Shown: positions 54,263 to 62,417 of the stretch, in pieces
Layout of the letters: the number at the start of each line of letters is the position of its first letter
How positions within the stretch are numbered: the stretch's first letter is position 1
Notes under the pieces: generated by a model
Seen by the model: only the letters and a program-made list of their open reading frames with translations
Told to the model about the DNA's origin: nothing
Database searches by the model: none
DNA from: Leptospirales bacterium
GTDB lineage: Bacteria; Spirochaetota; Leptospiria; Leptospirales; Leptonemataceae
NCBI GenBank assembly: GCA_016788865.1
Contig: JAEUSB010000088.1
Coordinates: 1-64,000 of the forward strand
DNA: 64,000 bases
Direction: 5' to 3'
Made by a program: the position numbers and the translations under genes

Positions 54263-55127
54263 AGAAAACATAAAATTTACTGTTCCCGGAGGTTTCCTGG
54301 ATTGTGTGCGATATACCAACCCTGGAAAACCGGTAGTTCTCGGGCTTCACGGGTTTGCTGATACGTGTGAAACGTTCCAATTCATTCTGCCTGCTTTCGA
54401 TAACCTTGAGTTGTTTTGTCCAAGCATGCGTGGGCACGGCGACTCGTCGCGCGTTGAGCAGGGCTATTACAGTGCGGGCCTGTATTTTGGAGATCTGATT
54501 CAGTTCGCTGGCAGCTTGAGTAAGCCATACGTATTGATGGGGCATAGTATGGGGGCGGCTATCGCAGCGCGATTCGCAGGACTCTATCCCGATGAAATCT
54601 CAGCTCTCATACTGCTGGAAGGTTTTTCCGGAATTGCTCCTGCCGAGGAAGAGATCCGTCGCTTGAAGAGCTGGGGTGATGCCCTCAGACGGAAGCGGCC
54701 TGAACGAGTTCGCGTCATGAAAACGCTGCGAGAAGCAGAGTTGATTCTTAAGTCAGTGCACCAAACGTTGCCACCCGAACGAATTGCAACACTGGCACGT
54801 TCGCTAGCCCGCGAAACACCCGATGGGTTTGTCTGGCGCCAGGATACTGACGTGAAGAACGGAGGAATTCCAATCCCTTTTAGCCCACAGTTTTCTCGGG
54901 CACTCTGGGAAAGAGTTCAATGCCCGGTCTTGTTCATCTATGGCGAATCAAGCCATCTGTTGCCAGGCAGCCGCGAGAATTCGCAGGGATCGCTTGATGA
55001 GATTCTTTCCCATTTCAAAAATATCGAAAAACATGCATTGCCCTGCGGACACAATCCCCATCATGAACTACCCGAACGTGTAATCGAAATTCTCAAGCAG
55101 TTCTTTGCAAAACACGGTCTTGGTTAA
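54204..55127 (+). CDS. Alpha/beta hydrolase
   Basis: The 307-residue protein has the alpha/beta hydrolase fold: oxyanion segment LGLHGFADTCETF, nucleophile elbow GHSMGAAIA, and late acid and base in LFIYGESSHLLPG and CGHNPHHELP. There is no signal peptide. The ATG lies inside the NUDIX gene; a TTG five codons later is the only other early start. Substrate class cannot be told from sequence. Confidence 0.88.
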   Translation: MRSLRLESCSVWEGCALESKENIKFTVPGGFLDCVRYTNPGKPVVLGLHGFADTCETFQFILPAFDNLELFCPSMRGHGDSSRVEQGYYSAGLYFGDLIQFAGSLSKPYVLMGHSMGAAIAARFAGLYPDEISALILLEGFSGIAPAEEEIRRLKSWGDALRRKRPERVRVMKTLREAELILKSVHQTLPPERIATLARSLARETPDGFVWRQDTDVKNGGIPIPFSPQFSRALWERVQCPVLFIYGESSHLLPGSRENSQGSLDEILSHFKNIEKHALPCGHNPHHELPERVIEILKQFFAKHGLG

Positions 55128-55152
55128 CTGGTCCCTTTTTACTGTAACCATT

Positions 55153-56523
55153 TCACAGCCACGTTTTGTTCTCCGGCCCGGGTCCATTCGAAATGAGAAG
55201 CAGTTTCCGGTTCAGCTCCTCTGATATCTGTTCCGCAGCGCGAACGGGGTCGAGCGGCGCGAAAATCGGCGCGGCCTCAAAGACAAGTTGGGTTAGTTCT
55301 GACTTGCCGGGCTTCTTGCCTGAATCGCCCAACGGGAGGTTCGATATTTTCCCTGAAGGAACGCGATATGCTCTGCATATTCTCGCATCGCGGGGCAGCC
55401 TATCGATATTGGAGATTGCCAGGCCATCAACTTCTGAAACAGAAAGGGCATAACGCCCTGCGACCGCGTCGAACCATCCCACACGAAGAGCCCCTTGCCA
55501 GGGCCCATCGTGGTTGTGTTCATCCTTCAGATCCTGGCTTGAAGGTGTATCAATTTCGCTCACCAGCGGGCCCGCACCGTGTCGCGTCATATAGCCCCGA
55601 AGTACACCCAACCTGAGGAATTCGTCGGAGTTGTGCTTCAGAATCTCAAGAGCATTTGCGAATGTTGTTCTTGAGGGAGTAACATACGGAAAGAAGCCAG
55701 CGTCGCGATCGAGCAATACTCCCTGTGCGCCCTCGAAGATACTCCGCTTCTTCCTCAGCATGTCAATCAGGTCATTTCTATTGCCAATTCTGATCGATTC
55801 GAGAAAGGGGACCAAACGTTCCAGGAAAATCCGCAACAGCGCGGGGTTCTCCAGGTCGGCCACGATCTCAGCTGCGGTAGCCGACTGATGTCTTGAATCC
55901 ATTTCAACCCGGTCCGTCTTTCCATTGATCACTGCCTGGGGCTCTTTCAAGTCCGTCGTGGCCAGGAGTTTCGAGGCCTCATCAATTTTGAAATCCTGTA
56001 ATTCTTGCAATTTGGTGACAATACCGGGGGACATGAGATCGCGCAGACGTACGCCGGGCCGCGACCGTTCCATATCAAGAATTGCTTCACCTACACCCAT
56101 GCCGCAACTACCGTGTCGCTGCGAGCCACGAAGCAATTCGCGCAAGCGATTCATGAGTTGATGGAAAGGCGTTACCAGGATACACTCTTCGTCGATGATG
56201 AGTTTATCAAAAGGATTGATGCCTTTTTGGGTCAGGACCCTGGCCTCTGCCATTAGAGCGAGTGGGTCTACGGCCATGAATTCGGAAAGATAGGTGTCTG
56301 CTCCGGCCAGAGTGCCGGCTCCAAACTGGGCGAAGCAGTGGTGGATTGCCTTACCCGTTCTTCCTATGGGTGCCACGACATTGTGCGCCGCCTGCGGACC
56401 GCCATTGTAGCGAACCACCAGTTCCGCGTCGAATTTGCGGACAAGGAAGTCCGTTACGCTACCTTTCCCTTCGTCGCCGAATCCCAGACCACAGACAAGG
56501 ATATGTCGGACGTTAGGCGACAA
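55153..56523 (-). CDS. Divergent adenylosuccinate-synthetase-like (PurA-like) protein
   Basis: The 456-residue protein keeps the PurA core: GFGDEGKGS (14-22) with the catalytic Asp 17, His 47 in GGPQAAHN, FEGAQGVLLDRDAGFFPYVTPS (263-284), TRHGAGP (313-319) and SNGP near the end. Other key sites differ. The IMP loop (GTTGRGIGPAY in PurA) reads GSCGMGVGEAI, the aspartate loop (TTGRxRR) reads PWQGALRVGW, and TKxD reads SNID. A changed amino-acid substrate or a non-purine role is therefore likely. The start is TTG, two codon-lengths after the vWA stop, with no Shine-Dalgarno sequence, implying coupling. It is the last gene of a pseudokinase-vWA-PurA operon and is probably not the housekeeping purA. 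Confidence 0.82.
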   Translation of the reverse strand: MSPNVRHILVCGLGFGDEGKGSVTDFLVRKFDAELVVRYNGGPQAAHNVVAPIGRTGKAIHHCFAQFGAGTLAGADTYLSEFMAVDPLALMAEARVLTQKGINPFDKLIIDEECILVTPFHQLMNRLRELLRGSQRHGSCGMGVGEAILDMERSRPGVRLRDLMSPGIVTKLQELQDFKIDEASKLLATTDLKEPQAVINGKTDRVEMDSRHQSATAAEIVADLENPALLRIFLERLVPFLESIRIGNRNDLIDMLRKKRSIFEGAQGVLLDRDAGFFPYVTPSRTTFANALEILKHNSDEFLRLGVLRGYMTRHGAGPLVSEIDTPSSQDLKDEHNHDGPWQGALRVGWFDAVAGRYALSVSEVDGLAISNIDRLPRDARICRAYRVPSGKISNLPLGDSGKKPGKSELTQLVFEAAPIFAPLDPVRAAEQISEELNRKLLLISNGPGPENKTWL

Positions 56524-56526
56524 TTA

Positions 56527-57987
56527 TCAAAGTCTACGTGTTGAACCCGAATGGCTGGTCCCGCCGGCTCCAGGATCCACGTTGGGTCCACCAGACTTCT
56601 GAAAAGACAACCCTTCAAGCGCAATGCGAATTTGCTGAAGATCGTGCTCTGTGTGGCTCCCCTTGAGTCCAGAAAGAAATGCGTCGAGGCTGGCTTTCCC
56701 TTCCGTTATCGCGATCGCGCCGAGCATAACGTCTAGTATGCGGGCCGGGTCTTCGATGGGTAGAATGCGCTCTGCGGGCAGCACAGTTGCCCATTGAGTT
56801 CTGATTACAGAATCATCATACGCAGCATACGTGGCTTTCTCGGTAGGTGCTGCTTCCGGCTGCTTGCGCTTGCTCGGGTCAAAATCAAACTCATAGATCA
56901 GGATGTTGCTATCGATACCGGTTTCGCCTTTGGGCGAAATGGTTCCCTTGAACTGCTTCACCTCGCCATTTACTTCAATCTCAACACGATAGTCGGTGGG
57001 CGCCGGGCTGTCATGGAATCGGAAATTCTGGACTATGACTTTGTAACGACCGTGGGGTGCTGTCCCCCGACTCCAGCGAACGTTTTCGACTGGCTTGGTG
57101 GTTTCGCCTTGAACATTCATGTCTACATCCAGCCAGCCTCCGCATACGGACTGTTTATGCCCGTAAAAGATCTCCTCGCGGGAGGGACATATAACATGCA
57201 GGTCCAGATCGTTTCGATTGTTCCAGATGAGCGAAGCACGGACGTCAACATTCTTATACTGCCCGCCAGCTGATTCAACCCGTTGCTGAATCTCCGCGTC
57301 CACGTCTGCCTTGCGCTCTTCCCAGGACTTCTTTGGCTGCAGGAAAAACACTTGAAACTTGTCTTGTAGCTCTTTAAAGACCTGCGCAGAAGGAATTGGT
57401 GCTGGAATTTCGCGGCCGCATACGTCCGTAACGTGATTAGGATTTACGGTGGGGTAGAAGCCCTCGTCACCAACAAAGAAAAAATAGCCCTTCTTTCCCT
57501 TTTGAACAGAGTCAATAATAGTATGCTTTGCATAGTAATAAGCGGCGAGTTCGTAAGATTCCTGACCGGTTCCGCCGCCACCCTCCTCAATCCAGAATTT
57601 ACTGATTGCTTCGTCCAGGCGGTTGTCAGCTTCAAACTGGCTCACCTGCAGGGGAGCGCGATCCGAATTTGCATCTCCAATTCCACAGAAGCTGATGGCC
57701 GCACCAGCCACATAGCCCTTGAGTTCAATTTGTCCAATGAAGGTAGGAAGTTTTTCGTATACGATTTTAGTATCGTCACCGCGGGAGCGCGTAACGTCGA
57801 GGGCCACCACAATGGGAGTTTCATTTTTACACTCGCGCGTCTTGCCGCGAATGTTAAGGATAGGATGCACTTCACGACGCGAGGCCGCCGTTCCAGCATT
57901 TACCCCGTAGGCTTGAAATCCAAAAACATCGCCGCCGCTTGACCGGGCTTCCCGTGCAATGTCCTGACTGTAGTAACCACCACCCAT
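56527..57987 (-). CDS. vWA domain protein with DUF2135-like beta domain
   Basis: The 486-residue protein starts with MGGGYYSQDI, with no signal peptide. Residues 55-215 are a von Willebrand A fold with MIDAS residues Asp 64, Thr 66 and Ser 68 in DVTRS, Thr 140 and Asp 174 in VGDEG. Residues 248-365 form a beta domain with SLIWNNRNDLDLHVICP, GGWLDVDMNV and VENVRWSRGTAPHGRYKV, resembling DUF2135/YfaP and recalling TerD-like DLD motifs. A further helical part and a Gly/Ser tail follow. AAGGAG seven bases before the ATG is a strong ribosome-binding site. It probably acts as a metal-dependent scaffold with the kinase-like and PurA-like products of the same operon. Confidence 0.82.
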   Translation of the reverse strand: MGGGYYSQDIAREARSSGGDVFGFQAYGVNAGTAASRREVHPILNIRGKTRECKNETPIVVALDVTRSRGDDTKIVYEKLPTFIGQIELKGYVAGAAISFCGIGDANSDRAPLQVSQFEADNRLDEAISKFWIEEGGGGTGQESYELAAYYYAKHTIIDSVQKGKKGYFFFVGDEGFYPTVNPNHVTDVCGREIPAPIPSAQVFKELQDKFQVFFLQPKKSWEERKADVDAEIQQRVESAGGQYKNVDVRASLIWNNRNDLDLHVICPSREEIFYGHKQSVCGGWLDVDMNVQGETTKPVENVRWSRGTAPHGRYKVIVQNFRFHDSPAPTDYRVEIEVNGEVKQFKGTISPKGETGIDSNILIYEFDFDPSKRKQPEAAPTEKATYAAYDDSVIRTQWATVLPAERILPIEDPARILDVMLGAIAITEGKASLDAFLSGLKGSHTEHDLQQIRIALEGLSFQKSGGPNVDPGAGGTSHSGSTRRL

Positions 57988-58014
57988 TTTGATTCTCCTT
58001 AGTTTCTAGCTCTG

Positions 58015-59055
58015 TCACATTTTAAATTCTCTAAACTTATGAGGTCCAAAAACTTCCTCGCGCAAATCATCGAGCTTTGCATACATCTGCCAGGCGTCCT
58101 GGGCTCGCTGTAAAGCGCTCGGTCGTGTGAAAAACTTGATAAAACGCTGAATGCGTTCGTCAACATGGCCTGGCATTGCATCCGTCTGGACATTTCCTCC
58201 CAGGAGATAGATCATGCATTTCCCAATTGAATATAGATCCGACGATGGGATGGGCGATTTTCTTTCAGCAACTTCTGGTGGAGAGAACTGTTCGTTAATG
58301 ACGCGGAATCCTTGCGAAGTTTCATTTGGTCTATACACCGAATAGCCCCAATCGATCAAGAATACATTGTGATCGGGTGGACTTACGAGAATGTGCGACG
58401 GTTCTATGTTTCCATGGATGATTCCCAGGCTGTGCGCATGCCCGGCAACAGCAAGGGTTCTGCGGAATATCCAGATGATATGCTCCTGTGGAATTCCGTC
58501 CGGATATCGTTCGCGCACCGCGCGCAGATCAAACCCCTCTACCTTTCCCAGCACCAGGCCCACGTTGCCGCGTGCAGTTCGAAATTGGTCAAAATATTCC
58601 GGGAGATGCTTGTTGTAAGTGGTTCCCCCTTCAAGAAGTAGCTTCAGCATGCGGGCTTCGTTCTGGAGCAAATCATTGTCACCCGCCTGCAGCGCGATCT
58701 TGATCAGAACCTTTTTACCGTTATTTGTTTCCGCCGCATACAGGGCAGACATTTCGCCGCGCCCGATGAGTTCGCTTGCATGGTATTTGCCGAGAGACGT
58801 TTCCACATCGAATGGTTTGAATTCCCCGGATGAATCAGTTTCCTGGGCTGAAGTTTGGACCGGCAAGGGTTCTTTGCTTTTCCGTCTGAATATGCGGGAT
58901 TTAATCCATCCGTAAATATCATCGCCAATGCGGCTGAGAAAATGTTTGGCGAGAAAGACTCCAATGGTAGATAGAATTCCCAGCGCGACAATCGCGTAGG
59001 GATGAGCCCCGATCGAAGCGATAAGTTCTGGGATGGATGAAAGCAGTTCGAGCAT
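58015..59055 (-). CDS. Membrane-anchored kinase-like protein, probable pseudokinase
   Basis: The 346-residue protein has one N-terminal membrane helix (about 17-40, HPYAIVALGILSTIGVFLA), a basic linker, and a protein-kinase fold. Present are the Gly-rich loop LIGRGEMSALYAA (97-109), Lys 119 in VLIKIA, Glu 133, and the metal Asp 235 in LIDWG. The catalytic loop is HGNIEPSHIL: the catalytic Asp is Asn 216, the usual Lys is Glu 218 and the usual Asn is His 221. Phosphotransfer is therefore doubtful, while nucleotide binding is possible. It is the first gene of the operon with the vWA and PurA-like genes, 27 bases ahead of the vWA gene. Confidence 0.82.
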   Translation of the reverse strand: MLELLSSIPELIASIGAHPYAIVALGILSTIGVFLAKHFLSRIGDDIYGWIKSRIFRRKSKEPLPVQTSAQETDSSGEFKPFDVETSLGKYHASELIGRGEMSALYAAETNNGKKVLIKIALQAGDNDLLQNEARMLKLLLEGGTTYNKHLPEYFDQFRTARGNVGLVLGKVEGFDLRAVRERYPDGIPQEHIIWIFRRTLAVAGHAHSLGIIHGNIEPSHILVSPPDHNVFLIDWGYSVYRPNETSQGFRVINEQFSPPEVAERKSPIPSSDLYSIGKCMIYLLGGNVQTDAMPGHVDERIQRFIKFFTRPSALQRAQDAWQMYAKLDDLREEVFGPHKFREFKM

Positions 59056-59159
59056 GGAGCATATATCTGGGACGGGTCGACCTTTCAGTCAAGTGCAATC
59101 GGCTTTCTGCTGGACTTTGGGACGCCGAGGCCCGCATCTTGCGAACACAGGAGCGAGCG

Positions 59160-60014
59160 ATGTCACACGTTTCCGGAGTTCTCCGTCCAAACGGGAATAG
59201 ACCATATATCGAGGGGCCAGATGGGGCCAGGCACTTCGAAGGCGAGCGCATCTGGGATGGCTACCTGACGCATTGGGCGGACAGGGAAGTGAATGCTCGA
59301 ACGCTTCCCCAGAAGGACTACGAAACGGATCGTCCCATCGTTCTTATCTGGCCGCGGGCAGAGGAGTCCGCCCCCTGCGTTGAATTGTATTACAACGAAA
59401 AGCTGAGTCAGTACTGGGAATCAATGATGGGGCATATTGCCCTGAATGTGAACGGACTCATTTTTAATTTTTCCAATCTGCTGAACGAGAACGAAATCAT
59501 AACGCCCGAAGAGTACTTTTTCCGTCCTGCCCTCGGCGAATTTGCACCGTTGCCCGGAAAGGGGAAGTGGGGATTTGATGAAGCGAAGCGTCCTTATTTT
59601 GATAAGTTCGGTCGACTATTTATGCGCTCGATTCACGTGCTGCGCATTGAGGGGCTTGATCTGGCCGCCATGGAGAAACACCTGCGCGCCTCGTTGGAAA
59701 CTATTCACAACTCCCCGCGTGATCCAAAACACCCGGAAAACTATGCACAGTTCAGTGTCACGCGACGCAGTTGCGCTACTTTCAGCCGCGATGGGCTACG
59801 CGCGGGCGGTTTGAAATTTGTAGCAGGTATTATGCCTCGGGATTTGTTCGTGAGCGCCGCCCATGCCGTCAGGAAGCAACAGCTCAAGAGTACCATTTAT
59901 AAGCTAAACCAACTTGTTGTACCCGAGTGTCCGGTAAGCGCACCGACACGCCTCACAAACATCAGGAACTACTTCCGAGCGAACTTACGGTACGATCCCT
60001 CGCCCGTCACTTGA
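59160..60014 (+). CDS. Protein of unknown function, possibly permuted papain-like
   Basis: I do not recognise a named family. The 284 residues start with a small beta-rich region (1-65, ending DYETDRPIVLIWPRAE). From residue 90 there is GHIALNVNGLIFNFS, with His 92 near the start of the domain, and later RRSCATFSRDGLRAGG with Cys 205. His-before-Cys in such strands recalls circularly permuted NlpC/P60 or DUF4105-type cysteine peptidase folds; this is inference. AGGAG six bases before the ATG at 59160 decides the start, although the frame is open earlier. It is divergent from the pseudokinase gene with 104 bases between, so the two may share control. Confidence 0.75.
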   Translation: MSHVSGVLRPNGNRPYIEGPDGARHFEGERIWDGYLTHWADREVNARTLPQKDYETDRPIVLIWPRAEESAPCVELYYNEKLSQYWESMMGHIALNVNGLIFNFSNLLNENEIITPEEYFFRPALGEFAPLPGKGKWGFDEAKRPYFDKFGRLFMRSIHVLRIEGLDLAAMEKHLRASLETIHNSPRDPKHPENYAQFSVTRRSCATFSRDGLRAGGLKFVAGIMPRDLFVSAAHAVRKQQLKSTIYKLNQLVVPECPVSAPTRLTNIRNYFRANLRYDPSPVT

Positions 60015-60046
60015 ACAGGACGCGGAGGAGTTATCTCTTTTCTGGA

Positions 60047-62230
60047 TCAGTTGGCGGACTCAGTTGATTCTTCGCGGACCATCTTTTCGGGAGCGTCCAT
60101 ACCAAGGATTTGCAAACCGTTCTTCAAACACACCGCAACTCCCTGCAGCAATGTTAGTAATCCACGGGCTATGCGAGGTTCCTGTTCAATGATGCGATTT
60201 TCTTTTGGCGCGTAGAATCTGGAAAGAGCATTTGCAAGGTTGTACAGATAGTTTATCATTCGATGTGGCTCGAGTGAACGAGCCGCATCCTGAACCTCTT
60301 CTGGAAAGCGAGCGACAAGGAAAAGCAAGCGGCGACGATCTGCCGTCCATTCAATATCTTTGAGAAGATCTCTGACTTCTGCTGTTTCAACTGCAGGGAC
60401 AAAACCGCGCTCGGCAGCCTTACGCGTGATTGAGCGGACGCGTGCATGTGCGTAAGCCACGTAGTAGTACGGGTTCTTTTCTGAAGTGTCGGCCGCTTCC
60501 GCCAGGTCGAAATCGAGATGTGAATCGAAAGAGCGCATTACAAAGAAATATCGCAACACGTCGACCGGGATTTCATCCATTAGCGTATCCATGGTAATGA
60601 ATTTCCCGGCGCGTTTGCTCATGACGATCGGTTTGCCGTGCTCTAGCAGATTAACTTGCTGTGCGATCAGAACACGGAACGCTTCAGGCGGGTAACCCAT
60701 TGCCTGAAGCGCGCCGGCGAGACGCTTAATGTACCCATGATGATCAGGCCCCCAGATATTCAGAATCTCAGTGAAGCCCCTATCCATTTTGGTCTTATGA
60801 TATGCTATGTCCGCAAGAAGATAGGTTGGCCGTCCGTCTTCGCGAACGATCACGCGATCCTGGTCGTCGCCGAACTTTGTGCTCTGAAAGATCTGCTTTC
60901 CGTTTTCCCGCGTCACATAGCCTTCAAGAAAGTTTCGGGCCGCCGTAACCTTGTTCTGCTTATGCAAATCGGACTCACGATAGAACGAATCGAATCTTGC
61001 TCGAAAGCGCTCCAGGTCACGTTTTTGCATGTCCAGAAACACCGTGATTGCAGCTTCACCGAGCTTCTTTGCAATGTCCTGCATCGCCGGATGCTTTGAA
61101 ATGAAGTCAACCGGGACATCATTCGATTGCGCAATACTGGCAGCATGCTCGACGAGCCTGGGTCCTATCAGCACGGTCTTGCGCTTCACAATCTCGCGGA
61201 CAACATCCCGGATCATTTCTCCGTGGTACCCTTCTGCGGGAAATGGGAGTCCCGGGCCATCCGGATATGTTACGGTGTCGTTTGTCTTTGTGGAGAACTT
61301 GATTGGGACGGATTGTTCCTCAAGGGCACGCAAGAAGCAGCTCTGCCCAAGGAGGACTACCTGATTACCAAAATCATTCACATAGTATTCGCGAAAGACC
61401 TGATGGCCGGCCCAGTCAAGGAGCGCGCAGCAGCAATCCCCTAGCGCTGCGGCACGCGCAGAAACAACATTCAGAGGGCCGGTTGGGTTTGCTGAGACGT
61501 ATTCAAAAATAATCTTTCGCGCTTCTGTTGGGGTTGTGCGCCCATATAGATCCGGATTCTGGACGGCGGAGGTAAGAAATGAGAAGAATACGTTAGGCGA
61601 TATTGTAAGGTTGACAAAGCCCGGTCCAGCAATTTCGACGCGTTCAAAAACGGCACTCGAATTGTCCGCCCCCGAAAGTGTGTTGACCAGCCATGCACCG
61701 GCATCCCGCGGATTCTTCAGTTGCGGTTGGTCTTTTGCAAGCAGTTCCCGAAACGTTTTGTCCATGGCCGCAGTGAGGGCATAATCACCAAACTTCTCAT
61801 CGCGGGCGTATTCAATTGGCAGGCGGACAGTTTTCAAATCTTCCTGTGGAAGGATCGCCGCTATTGTCTCAAGCAAAGTCTGTTTGAGTGTGCTCCCGCC
61901 CCCAACCGATTGGCTCTTCTTTCTCTGACCCGGATTTGGTCTTTCCGATACTGCAAGAGGCTTTTGCGCCGACTGCGCCGTTTTTTTCTGCGCTGGTTCG
62001 ATAGCCCTGGGCAGGGTGACCTTCGTGGTGTTTTTGGAATTTCCGGTTAGTTTCTTTTTTGAGCCTTTTTGTCCTCGGGTGTTGGCTTTTCCTCGGACAC
62101 CCTTTGCAGACTTCCTTGCGCTTGCTGCTGCGGAAATCTTGCCTGCCGGCCTGGCCTTCCTCGCTTTTGGAGGCGCTCCGGTTTTCTTCCCGGAGGTTTT
62201 CTTCTTTGTTTTGACCTTACTTTTTGCCAT
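60047..62230 (-). CDS. argS: Arginyl-tRNA synthetase with Lys-rich N-terminal extension
   Basis: This enzyme charges tRNA-Arg. The 727 residues begin with about 112 residues that are almost only Lys, Ala, Ser, Gly, Thr, Arg and Pro, like a histone-H1 tail. The ArgRS N-domain (LPIEYARDEKFGDYALTAA) and catalytic fold follow. At the class I HIGH position the text is ANPTGPLNVVSARAAALGD, with Asn 254 and Ser 257 in place of both His; the second signature reads VMSKRAGK near residue 537. The C-terminal anticodon-binding helices are complete. There is no Met between the extension and the enzyme, so the extension is translated. The start overlaps the small membrane gene by 14 bases, in a recO operon. 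Confidence 0.93.
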   Translation of the reverse strand: MAKSKVKTKKKTSGKKTGAPPKARKARPAGKISAAASARKSAKGVRGKANTRGQKGSKKKLTGNSKNTTKVTLPRAIEPAQKKTAQSAQKPLAVSERPNPGQRKKSQSVGGGSTLKQTLLETIAAILPQEDLKTVRLPIEYARDEKFGDYALTAAMDKTFRELLAKDQPQLKNPRDAGAWLVNTLSGADNSSAVFERVEIAGPGFVNLTISPNVFFSFLTSAVQNPDLYGRTTPTEARKIIFEYVSANPTGPLNVVSARAAALGDCCCALLDWAGHQVFREYYVNDFGNQVVLLGQSCFLRALEEQSVPIKFSTKTNDTVTYPDGPGLPFPAEGYHGEMIRDVVREIVKRKTVLIGPRLVEHAASIAQSNDVPVDFISKHPAMQDIAKKLGEAAITVFLDMQKRDLERFRARFDSFYRESDLHKQNKVTAARNFLEGYVTRENGKQIFQSTKFGDDQDRVIVREDGRPTYLLADIAYHKTKMDRGFTEILNIWGPDHHGYIKRLAGALQAMGYPPEAFRVLIAQQVNLLEHGKPIVMSKRAGKFITMDTLMDEIPVDVLRYFFVMRSFDSHLDFDLAEAADTSEKNPYYYVAYAHARVRSITRKAAERGFVPAVETAEVRDLLKDIEWTADRRRLLFLVARFPEEVQDAARSLEPHRMINYLYNLANALSRFYAPKENRIIEQEPRIARGLLTLLQGVAVCLKNGLQILGMDAPEKMVREESTESAN

Positions 62231-62417
62231 ACGGCGACTCTTGTCCGTGTTTCAGAAAAGGATCGAGAGACTGCACCTGTGGAACCAGCACTTTTTTCTG
62301 GTCGTTTAGAAACTTCTCCGTCAACGGGATTCTACCGGGGAAGAATTCCGTTGAAATTGCAGCACCAACGAGCAGCGCGGCAAGGGTAACCAGGAGAAAT
62401 GCGTAAACTATCCTCAA
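62217..62417 (-). CDS. Small single-helix membrane protein
   Basis: The 66-residue protein has one N-terminal hydrophobic helix (IVYAFLLVTLAALLVGAAI), which may be a signal anchor, and a short polar tail. The family is not recognised. The start is TTG, overlapping the recO stop by four bases (TTGA), and its end overlaps the argS start. Conserved overlap on both sides makes it a real gene rather than a chance frame. Confidence 0.65.
   Translation of the reverse strand: MRIVYAFLLVTLAALLVGAAISTEFFPGRIPLTEKFLNDQKKVLVPQVQSLDPFLKHGQESPYGKK

Noticed and set aside
59542-59814. 90-codon frame inside the unknown Cys/His protein
   Set aside because: It is an alternate-frame shadow without a ribosome-binding site.
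62016-62389. Hydrophobic plus-strand frames opposite the ArgRS extension
   Set aside because: They are the antisense of Lys-rich codons, which always gives Phe/Leu-rich text.
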